46,206 bases of DNA, from assembly GCA_947040555.1 (NCBI GenBank), contig CAMRBW010000017.1:1-46206 (forward strand), read 5' to 3'. Within the stretch, counting starts at the first letter, position 1. Each line of letters begins with the position of its first letter. This document shows, piece by piece, positions 1-5,992 of the stretch. The stretch is from an uncultured Oceanospirillales bacterium. GTDB lineage: Bacteria > Pseudomonadota > Gammaproteobacteria > Pseudomonadales > Endozoicomonadaceae. Below the pieces are notes generated by a model. That model searched no databases. It was not told where the DNA came from and was given only the letters and a program-made list of their open reading frames with translations. A program made the position numbers and the translations under genes.

Positions 1-54
1 GGCAACGGGTTTTGATCCCGTCATGCGCAGGTTCGAATCCTGCCACCCCAGCCA
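1..54 (+). tRNA. tRNA-Gln(UUG), 3' part
   Basis: The window opens inside a tRNA. Bases 5-9 and 17-21 form the anticodon stem (ACGGG/CCCGT). The loop at 10-16 is TTTTGAT, giving anticodon TTG (glutamine, CAA codons). A T arm follows (GCAGG, TTCGAAT, CCTGC), and the 3' end reads ACCCCAGCCA, the same end as the E. coli tRNA-Gln, with CCA encoded. The acceptor 5' strand and D arm lie upstream of the window. Confidence 0.93.
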
Positions 55-60
55 TATTTC

Positions 61-95
61 AAAACCTCGCAGCCTCAGGTTGCGGGGTTTTTTCG
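61..95 (+). terminator. Rho-independent terminator after tRNA-Gln
   Basis: A GC-rich hairpin begins seven bases after the tRNA. The left arm, AAAACCTCGCAGCC, pairs (with G-U pairs) with GGTTGCGGGGTTTT around a TCA loop, and the right arm runs into a T tract at 88-93. It probably ends the tRNA transcript. Confidence 0.8.
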
Positions 96-110
96 TATAG
101 AAACTATTTA

Positions 111-137
111 TGCCCGTTATGCCCGTTATGCCCGGTT
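111..137 (+). repeat. 9-bp tandem repeat, three copies
   Basis: TGCCCGTTA occurs at 111-119 and 120-128, followed by a diverged copy TGCCCGGTT at 129-137. It lies between the tRNA terminator and the next gene. No function is apparent. Confidence 0.7.
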
Positions 138-180
138 TTTGCCGATAACGCTTAGCAAAGACTTTTAAAGGGCAATAGTT

Positions 181-1578
181 ATGGCTTCACTAGGTATTCA
201 CGGTAGTGGTTCCGCTCAACCCATCGGACCGGGTACAGGCAGTCCGGCCACAGAGCAAACCCCGACGAAGACGGTCCCCTTTGGCAGTGGCTCCCGCCCC
301 GTTTCCGTAACCGCGCCGTCCTCTTCTTTGCTGGTTCCCGATGATGCCGGGTCAACCTCACCTGAGAATACGGCTATCGGCGAACGCAAGACTGAGAATG
401 TGCAGGCCCGACTGAGAAACGTATTGAACCAGCTAAAAAGTAAGGCTCAGCCCGCTGCTGATGGTATTAAGGGGTTAGTTCTTGATATAGTGCACGCCGG
501 CAAGGCGTTTGGCGAATCCGCATTAACGATCACGAAAGCCTTTGTTCGCGATCCGAAAGATAGAACCCTGGATGCTGCAGGCAAGCTCAAGGGATATGCG
601 GGCGGTAAATTGACGACTGCCAAAAGAACCGGGATAGGGTTGTACGGCCAGGTTGCAAGAGGGCTTAGTGCTGTCAAGAGCGATCCCAAAGATGTCCTGA
701 GCAAAGCAGGAGAAAATATAAAAGGTAAGGCAACGTCCCTGAAAGAACGGGCTATTTCTCTGCCTGAAACTATCAAGAATAAAATACCGGCTCTTCCCCG
801 GGGAGACAGCCTGCCGAACCCAAAAGCACTGTTCAGTCGTTTTGCTAAGCCGCTTCCCTCGCCCTCAGCATCGGTTCAAAAAGCACTAAAGGTGATAAAA
901 GAGGTCAGCGTGAAATCAGCAGGTAAGGTGAATGGCATCAAGGAGGATCTTGAGCAAGCAAAAGCCGATCTTGCCAATCTCGAGGCACTTAACAAGCTAC
1001 TGGATAATAAATCTGCATTTAATGAAGGGGAGAACGTAAAGCTCAGCTGGAATAGCGAGAGCTCTTATATTGGGGGAGATAATCAGTTTGCGCTCCCCGG
1101 TCAGGTAGGGACACCTTTGAGACTGGTGAAAGATAATGAAGCTGACATTCGTAAGGCTCTGGAACCCGCTAAACAGAAGGTAAGTGAGTTAGAGTCACAG
1201 CTCGGAACTTTTAAAACCAGGGCAAAAGATGACGATAAACTGCTGCGTAAAAAGCTCTCTGCTTCTCTAAATAAAACAAATTATGTCGCCCAACAGGAAG
1301 CACTTGAAGAGCGCGCCAGCATCAAGGAAGAAATTTCCAGCGCCAAACAATCTGTGAAAGATATCTATAAGGGAAGAGCAACGACTGATGCAGCGTTCAA
1401 GAAAAAATCAGCGCCCCACCGACGTTTGGCGGACGCCAAGGAAAGCCTGAAAAACAATGCCGCAAAGATAAAAACACTTCAGATACAGGGTAAAGCTGAT
1501 CAGAAAGCCATTCAAACACAGTCCCGACCAGTGGCAGGAGGTGAACCCACCACTGAGCCGGATGATTCTGCTGAATAA
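181..1578 (+). CDS. Lysine-rich coiled-coil protein of unknown function
   Basis: I do not recognise this 465-residue protein. Residues 1-60 are a Gly/Ser/Thr/Pro-rich, apparently disordered head with no signal peptide. Residues 65-215 are Ala/Lys/Gly-rich and contain similar amphipathic segments (KAFVRDPKDRTLDAAGKLKG, then AVKSDPKDVLSKAGENIKGK), resembling late-embryogenesis-abundant proteins in composition. Heptad-like coiled coils occur near 245-275, 320-355 and 370-440. The tail (450-465) is acidic and threonine-rich. The ATG at 181 has AAAGGG eight bases upstream. There is no membrane segment or catalytic motif. It could be a structural protein, a stress protein or an unusual secreted protein; the sequence does not decide. 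It ends immediately before the convergent hpt stop codon. Confidence 0.7.
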   Translation: MASLGIHGSGSAQPIGPGTGSPATEQTPTKTVPFGSGSRPVSVTAPSSSLLVPDDAGSTSPENTAIGERKTENVQARLRNVLNQLKSKAQPAADGIKGLVLDIVHAGKAFGESALTITKAFVRDPKDRTLDAAGKLKGYAGGKLTTAKRTGIGLYGQVARGLSAVKSDPKDVLSKAGENIKGKATSLKERAISLPETIKNKIPALPRGDSLPNPKALFSRFAKPLPSPSASVQKALKVIKEVSVKSAGKVNGIKEDLEQAKADLANLEALNKLLDNKSAFNEGENVKLSWNSESSYIGGDNQFALPGQVGTPLRLVKDNEADIRKALEPAKQKVSELESQLGTFKTRAKDDDKLLRKKLSASLNKTNYVAQQEALEERASIKEEISSAKQSVKDIYKGRATTDAAFKKKSAPHRRLADAKESLKNNAAKIKTLQIQGKADQKAIQTQSRPVAGGEPTTEPDDSAE

Positions 1579-2136
1579 TCAGAGACCTTTCACGGCATAA
1601 ATGCCCGGCGCATTACGCCAGTAGCCTTGATAATCCATACCGTAACCGAAAATATAACGATCCTCGCACTCCAGGCCGGTGAAGTCACATTTCTGGCCAG
1701 GCTGGGCTTTCCGGTCATGCTTTTTATCCACCAGAACAGCCGTAAGAACCTCGGCGGCACCAGCGGCACGGCAATATTCCACGATTGCGGCCAGTGTGTG
1801 ACCCTCATCAAGAATATCATCGGTAATCAATACGTGACGGCCTTTCAGCTCCTGAGCGGGTGGCACTTTCCAGTCCAGTTCGCCGCCACAGGTGGTATTC
1901 CGATAGCGGGTGGCGTGCATGTAGGAGGACTCCAGCGGGAAGTGCAGATGGGTGAGCAGCTTGCCACAGAACACCAGGCCGCCATTCATCACCGCGAATA
2001 CCAGAGGGTTTTTATCAGATAGCTTTGCGGAGATTTCCGCCGCCATCCCTTCAATTGCGACATTAACTTGTTCCCGGGTAAACAGGCAGTCAGCTTCTTC
2101 AAAAATTTGGCGAATGTGGTCCAGATCAATGGACAT
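1579..2136 (-). CDS. hpt: Hypoxanthine-guanine phosphoribosyltransferase
   Basis: Purine-salvage enzyme that joins hypoxanthine or guanine to PRPP to give IMP or GMP in the cytoplasm. The PRPP-binding signature of type I phosphoribosyltransferases lies at residues 102-114 (VLITDDILDEGHT), and the length of 185 residues is normal for the family. The open frame extends to 2196, but the ATG at 2136 is the better start: AGAGAGG lies upstream, and MSIDLDHIRQ begins the family-like sequence. The gene is divergent from upp, an association also known in Pseudomonas, so purine and pyrimidine salvage share a control region here. It converges on the coiled-coil gene with no space for a separate terminator. 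Confidence 0.9.
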   Translation of the reverse strand: MSIDLDHIRQIFEEADCLFTREQVNVAIEGMAAEISAKLSDKNPLVFAVMNGGLVFCGKLLTHLHFPLESSYMHATRYRNTTCGGELDWKVPPAQELKGRHVLITDDILDEGHTLAAIVEYCRAAGAAEVLTAVLVDKKHDRKAQPGQKCDFTGLECEDRYIFGYGMDYQGYWRNAPGIYAVKGL

Positions 2137-2368
2137 GGTGAAGAGCCTCTCTTCGGAGTCGGATAGAGTGTTGCCTGCTGTCGCATGCGACGGCATTCAG
2201 TATAAAGCGGGAAACATACAGGGCTTGTGACGCTGAATCAATAATGAGTCTGGTTGTGATGATCACTTAGTCGATGATGGATGTAAGAGGTTGGAGTCAG
2301 CCCCTTTGACGCTTACAATACGACCAACCCCTCTTAGATCTGCAACTTTATTCCTGCTGAGGCCCGCT

Positions 2369-2995
2369 ATGAGCGTACGCGAAATTATTCACCCCCTTAT
2401 TCAACACAAGCTGGGTTTGATGCGTGAGAGAGAGATCAGCACCAAGGCGTTCCGAACGCTGGCCAGTGAAGTGGGCTCCCTGCTCACCTATGAAGCAACC
2501 AAAGATCTGGAAGTCGAAGACACGGTTATTGATGGCTGGTGTGGCGATATCACCGTACAGCGCCTGAAGGGCAAGAAAATCACCGTTGTGCCTATTCTTC
2601 GTGCCGGTCTGGGTATGCTGGATGGTGTTGTCGATCTGATCCCCAGTGCCCGTATCAGCGTTGTCGGCCTCTACCGTGATGAGGAGACTCTGGAGCCGGT
2701 GCCTTACTTCGAGAAGCTGTGCAAGCAGATCGATGAGCGTATGGCGCTGGTTGTTGATCCTATGCTGGCCACCGGCGGCAGCATGGTAGCGACCATCGAT
2801 ATGCTGAAGAAGGCAGGTTGTACCAGTATCCGTGTTCTGGTTCTGGTCGCTGCGCCTGAAGGCATCAAAAAGGTGCTGGACTTGCATCCGGATGTGGAGA
2901 TTTTTACCGCTTCTATTGATGATGGTCTGAATGAGCAGGGTTATATCCTGCCTGGCCTGGGTGATGCTGGTGACAAGATCTTTGGTACCAAGTAA
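2369..2995 (+). CDS. upp: Uracil phosphoribosyltransferase
   Basis: Converts uracil and PRPP to UMP in pyrimidine salvage. The protein has 208 residues, the usual Upp length. The PRPP loop is at residues 127-138 ([12 protein letters not shown]). The C-terminal uracil-binding segment [16 protein letters not shown] is intact. The frame is open from 2291, but the ATG at 2369 is chosen because [10 protein letters not shown] is the normal N-terminus and GAGG precedes it. It is divergent from hpt, transcribed alone, and followed by a strong terminator. No permease gene is adjacent. Confidence 0.96.
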   Translation: MSVREIIHPLIQHKLGLMREREISTKAFRTLASEVGSLLTYEATKDLEVEDTVIDGWCGDITVQRLKGKKITVVPILRAGLGMLDGVVDLIPSARISVVGLYRDEETLEPVPYFEKLCKQIDERMALVVDPMLATGGSMVATIDMLKKAGCTSIRVLVLVAAPEGIKKVLDLHPDVEIFTASIDDGLNEQGYILPGLGDAGDKIFGTK

Positions 2996-3017
2996 ATTCT
3001 GACTTTTCTCCCTGAAT

Positions 3018-3047
3018 ACCCCGACCCACGAGTCGGGGTGTTTTTTT
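3018..3047 (+). terminator. Rho-independent terminator of upp
   Basis: A perfect stem, CCCCGAC (3019-3025) with GTCGGGG (3032-3038), extends by one A-T pair around a six-base loop and is followed by seven T at 3041-3047. It starts 23 bases after the upp stop codon. Confidence 0.93.
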
Positions 3048-3069
3048 CAGCTCTCAATGCTGAATCTGA

Positions 3070-3786
3070 TTAGGGAGCGGTAGAGGTGATTCTGTGCCAG
3101 AAGGCAATCTTGCTGAGTAGCTCCAGCCAGTGAGGGTTGTCTTCCGGAAGTACGGAGCGGTCTTGAAGGGCGTTGCGCATCCCGATAATGGCTCCGGTGC
3201 CAATAGCGACTCCGACCACGACGGTCACCAGCAGAGCGGGTATAACCAACCCAATGGGTGACAGAACTGTTCCGATGACCCCTAAAACACCGCTGGCAAG
3301 GACTGCGTAAGTACCTGCATACAAAAACACGCTGAGCAGACTGTTGATAATCCGTTTTGGTGATGACAGGCAGTAGCACACTCTCTCCATCAGCCTTTTT
3401 TTTCCCTCTTCTCCCGTTTTCTGGCTACCGTCTGTTGGTGCGATAGGGTCTTGTGACTCAGTGCGGAAAACGCATGTCAGCCTCTCGTGCGAACTCGATC
3501 TCGATCTCGATCTCGATCTCGATCTCGATCTCGATCTCGATCTAGTCCGCCGTTTTCTATCTTTAGACTCAGAATTGCGGGATGTGTTATTTCCTGACTT
3601 TGGGGATGTATTCCGTTGGCACAGGTGCGGAGTCATCGTCGACGAGGGCAACAATGAGGTTGTTTTAGCAGCGCTGGGCGCTACGGTGCGTTCCTTGTGT
3701 TTCTTGCGTTTATGCTTACGTTTACGTGACTGCATAACGTCTGAAGAGATTATGCTGTTACCTTTGTTGGTTATATGATTGCCCAT
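3070..3786 (-). CDS. Membrane-hairpin protein with Arg-Ser repeat
   Basis: I do not recognise this 238-residue protein. Its N-terminal half is very basic and looks disordered, with a Lys/Arg cluster near residues 20-32 (RKRKHKRKKHKER). Around residues 75-100 there is a run of eight uninterrupted Arg-Ser dipeptides, encoded by a perfect hexanucleotide repeat. The C-terminal half has two hydrophobic segments (about 145-170 and 173-200) separated by a short turn, suggesting a membrane hairpin, and then an amphipathic tail. The start is set by AGGAGG seven bases before the ATG at 3786; an in-frame GTG two codons earlier is too close to it. It lies 24 bases downstream of the STAS gene in the same direction, so the two are probably co-transcribed. 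No catalytic motif is visible. Confidence 0.72.
   Translation of the reverse strand: MGNHITNKGNSIISSDVMQSRKRKHKRKKHKERTVAPSAAKTTSLLPSSTMTPHLCQRNTSPKSGNNTSRNSESKDRKRRTRSRSRSRSRSRSRSRSSSHERLTCVFRTESQDPIAPTDGSQKTGEEGKKRLMERVCYCLSSPKRIINSLLSVFLYAGTYAVLASGVLGVIGTVLSPIGLVIPALLVTVVVGVAIGTGAIIGMRNALQDRSVLPEDNPHWLELLSKIAFWHRITSTAP
3495..3542. repeat. Hexanucleotide tandem repeat (TCGATC)8
   Basis: Eight perfect copies of TCGATC lie inside the minus-strand membrane-protein gene. On the coding strand each unit gives one Arg-Ser dipeptide (AGA TCG). Gain or loss of units by slippage would keep the frame and change only the length of the Arg-Ser tract. Confidence 0.95.
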
Positions 3787-3810
3787 GATCACACCTCCTG
3801 ACTGTGTCGA

Positions 3811-4161
3811 TTAGTGCATTATCCGGTCAATGGCATCGCCTTTGTCGGGCACCGTCTCAATAAATTGATCCAGCCCGCTGAGATGGATCAAATCCCGTAT
3901 ATTGGTGCTGGTATTGCAGAGAACAATCCGCCCCTCGATTTCATTGGAGGCCAATATCCGTACTAAATCAGAGAGTATGGCCAGCCCATCGCTATTAATG
4001 GAAATCAGATTTTCGCAGTCGATGACTATGCGGGTGTGCCCGTTCTGCAACAGCGTGGTCACGGTCTCCTGCAGGTAGCTGGCAGTGCTGGCTAGCACAG
4101 TACCTGCCAGTGTCAGAACAGCCAGTTCATGGTACTCCTCAATATAGAGTTCAAGAGCCAC
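3811..4161 (-). CDS. STAS-domain protein (anti-sigma-factor-antagonist-like)
   Basis: A single STAS domain of 116 residues, the size of SpoIIAA/RsbV-type anti-sigma-factor antagonists and of related lipid-asymmetry and chemoreceptor-associated STAS proteins. The motif ISINSDGLAIL (residues 53-63) carries Ser57 where SpoIIAA-type proteins are phosphorylated, so regulation by a kinase/phosphatase pair is possible, though neither partner is in the window. The start is a GTG at 4161, with AAGGAGG six bases upstream; the open frame extends to 4188 but lacks a ribosome-binding site there. It precedes the Arg-Ser membrane-protein gene by 24 bases, and both have near-perfect Shine-Dalgarno sequences. 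The partner and pathway are unknown. Confidence 0.85.
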   Translation of the reverse strand: MALELYIEEYHELAVLTLAGTVLASTASYLQETVTTLLQNGHTRIVIDCENLISINSDGLAILSDLVRILASNEIEGRIVLCNTSTNIRDLIHLSGLDQFIETVPDKGDAIDRIMH

Positions 4162-4445
4162 GGTGCACCTCCTTAATAACTTATTCACCGAACTATTTTT
4201 TGGTCACTTTGATTAACTTATGGATTCAAGATACGGATTTAGTCCCCGCTCGTCTGTTGGACATAGGTCTGTGAGACATTGGTCTGAAATGGGCCTGGAA
4301 TGATGGGATAAGACGATTGCGGGGTGAGAAACAAAATCGGATTGCATGTATGTAATGTTGGGCATAACATCTGGCACAGTGCCAGCTTAACTCGGCTGGA
4401 TCAATCCTACTTTCGTTGAAGTGTGCGGTGTTTGGGTGTTTGGCC

Positions 4446-4937
4446 ATGAATTATCAGCTCTATGAATCCTTCTTGGGACCATTACTATTGTTCAGTGATG
4501 GCAGCGCTCTGAAGAGAGTGACCTTTCTTGCTTCCCGCCATGATTTTATTCCTGACGATGAACCGTTGAGTGGAGAGAGTGATGCTATCCTGACAGCGGC
4601 ATGCCAGCAGCTGGATGAATGGTTTTCAGGTATGCGACGTAATTTTGACCTGCCTCTGGCTCCGGAAGGTACACCTTTCCAGAAAGAGGTGTGGAAAGCA
4701 CTACAGACCATTCCTTACGGTACAACCTGCTCTTATGGTGAGTTGGCCGGTCAGCTTGGCAGGCCTTCTGCCTCCCGCGCTGTCGGGGCCGCTAATGGTT
4801 GTAATCCGATTGCACTGATTATTCCCTGCCACAGGGTGATTGGGGCAGACGGTTCTTTGACAGGCTATGCATTTGGCATAGAAAGAAAACAAAAGCTATT
4901 GAACTTTGAAGCGCAGTTGCAGCTTTCTCTGATATAG
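4446..4937 (+). CDS. ogt: Methylated-DNA-[protein]-cysteine S-methyltransferase
   Basis: Suicidal DNA-repair protein that moves the alkyl group from O6-alkylguanine (or O4-alkylthymine) to its own cysteine. The acceptor motif PCHRV is at residues 127-131 with Cys128. The helix-turn-helix and Asn-hinge region (SYGELAGQLG, then RAVGAANGCNP) precedes it. At 163 residues it has the usual Ogt length and lacks the Ada DNA-binding domain. The frame is open from a TTG at 4416, but the ATG at 4446 starts the recognisable domain; its ribosome-binding site is weak. The symbol ogt is by family resemblance. It is transcribed alone, divergent from the STAS unit. Confidence 0.92.
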   Translation: MNYQLYESFLGPLLLFSDGSALKRVTFLASRHDFIPDDEPLSGESDAILTAACQQLDEWFSGMRRNFDLPLAPEGTPFQKEVWKALQTIPYGTTCSYGELAGQLGRPSASRAVGAANGCNPIALIIPCHRVIGADGSLTGYAFGIERKQKLLNFEAQLQLSLI

Positions 4938-5446
4938 ATCTTCGTCCGTTAGATCTCACTGCATAGATCCCTCAATCAATCTTAATCTTGCCTGATATTG
5001 GCCGCTGCCGATATTGGCAGGATTGAAGTTGCTCTCGATACCTCATGATCGCATCTATTGCCTGAATCCCGCCTCGCTGCGACAGGACAGTCTTGATCCC
5101 CATTAATGTAAAGCCTTTTGGTCTGGTAAAAAAGGCTGGCGGATAGCTGAGAGATTAACCGTTTTATTAATTATTAATATGACGATGCCGAAATCATACT
5201 GGCGATGGATTGAAAGTTATTTTCTGTTTCTGCGTTTGGTTTGTCAGGGTGATACCACACTTGGCGGGCGGTAGCGTATTTAATATTTCTCGATTAAACC
5301 TATGTGCATTATTTTTGGTGGGTTACATATTCCACCGATGACTATTTTATTAATCCAGCGTCAATAAATTAACGATTAGCTGATTGAATAATTGAAAAGT
5401 GGTTTATTCATTTCCGTGAAGATAAATCCTTTTTTAAGAGGGCACC
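4938..5446. other. Long untranslated leader of the polysaccharide locus
   Basis: This 509-base stretch has no credible gene. A short hairpin lies at 5005-5020 (CTGCC, GATATT, GGCAG), next to a direct repeat of GATATTGG. The second half is AT-rich and contains the ops element at 5267-5277, about 170 bases before the first gene. Such a long leader with ops is typical of RfaH-controlled surface-polysaccharide operons. The promoter should lie upstream of 5267, but I could not identify convincing -35 and -10 boxes. Confidence 0.65.
5267..5277 (+). promoter_or_regulatory. ops element (RfaH recruitment site)
   Basis: The 11 bases GGCGGTAGCGT match the ops element found in JUMPstart leaders of enterobacterial O-antigen, capsule and haemolysin operons. 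There, paused RNA polymerase recruits RfaH, which suppresses Rho termination over long operons. The site is in the correct orientation, about 170 bases upstream of an 18-kb run of co-directional genes. The rest of the 39-bp JUMPstart consensus is not well conserved. No rfaH gene is in the window. Confidence 0.82.
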
Positions 5447-5992
5447 ATGTCCTTATCAAAAATACAGATGCTCTTGCTAGGGTGTGCTATTGCCTTTTTC
5501 GGTGCTGTGCGTGCTGAAGAGGGAGTCACAGTCTCAACCTATCAGCTGGATGCTGGTGATCAGATAAAAATCAGCGTCTTTGGTGAAGATGATCTCAATG
5601 TGAAGTCTCGCCTGACCGACGCCGGCACCATTTCCTATCCATTTTTTGGTGAGGTACGGGTGCTCGGATTAACTGTTGGTCAGCTGGAAAGTTTAATCAT
5701 CGAAAAACTGAAAGGGGATTATCTGGTCAACCCCCGAGTCAATGTCATCATCACTGAATACCGTAAGTTCTTTGTTTATGGAGAGGTAAAAGACCCAGGT
5801 GGCTTCTCTTTTGAGCCGGGCCTTACTCTGGAGAAGGCTGTGGCTCTGGCGGGTGGTTTCTCCCCCAGAGCGAGCAAGGACAGTGTTGAGGTTACCAGGG
5901 AGCGGAGCGGTGAAAAATCCACCAAAAGGATGGAGCTGGATAAGCCGGTACTGCCTGACGATATCATCAATGTGAGAGAAAGTTTCTTCTGA
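5447..5992 (+). CDS. Short Wza-like polysaccharide export protein
   Basis: Periplasmic polysaccharide export (OPX) protein. Residues 1-23 form a signal peptide ending at VRA. The polysaccharide-export domain follows (LDAGDQIKISVFGEDDL, about 33-105), then one SLBB-like domain (FFVYGEVKDPGGFSFEPG, about 108-175). At 181 residues it is roughly half the size of E. coli Wza and lacks the C-terminal helix that forms the outer-membrane pore. Cys13 sits inside the hydrophobic core of the signal (LLGC), so lipidation is uncertain. A separate outer-membrane component may be encoded elsewhere. AGAGGG lies just before the ATG. The stop overlaps the wzc start by one base (TGATG). Confidence 0.88.
   Translation: MSLSKIQMLLLGCAIAFFGAVRAEEGVTVSTYQLDAGDQIKISVFGEDDLNVKSRLTDAGTISYPFFGEVRVLGLTVGQLESLIIEKLKGDYLVNPRVNVIITEYRKFFVYGEVKDPGGFSFEPGLTLEKAVALAGGFSPRASKDSVEVTRERSGEKSTKRMELDKPVLPDDIINVRESFF

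Noticed and set aside
3495-3542. Tandem repeat considered as part of a CRISPR array
   Set aside because: Units are six bases with no spacers, and no cas gene is present.
3461-3778. Plus-strand frame with a Leu-Asp repeat over the hexamer tract
   Set aside because: It is the antisense reading of the TCGATC repeat. The minus-strand gene has a perfect ribosome-binding site and membrane helices; this frame has neither.
5160-5215. AT-rich boxes as the promoter of the polysaccharide locus
   Set aside because: Several weak matches occur (TTGAAA, TTAATATGA) but none has a partner at the right distance, so I did not call a promoter.
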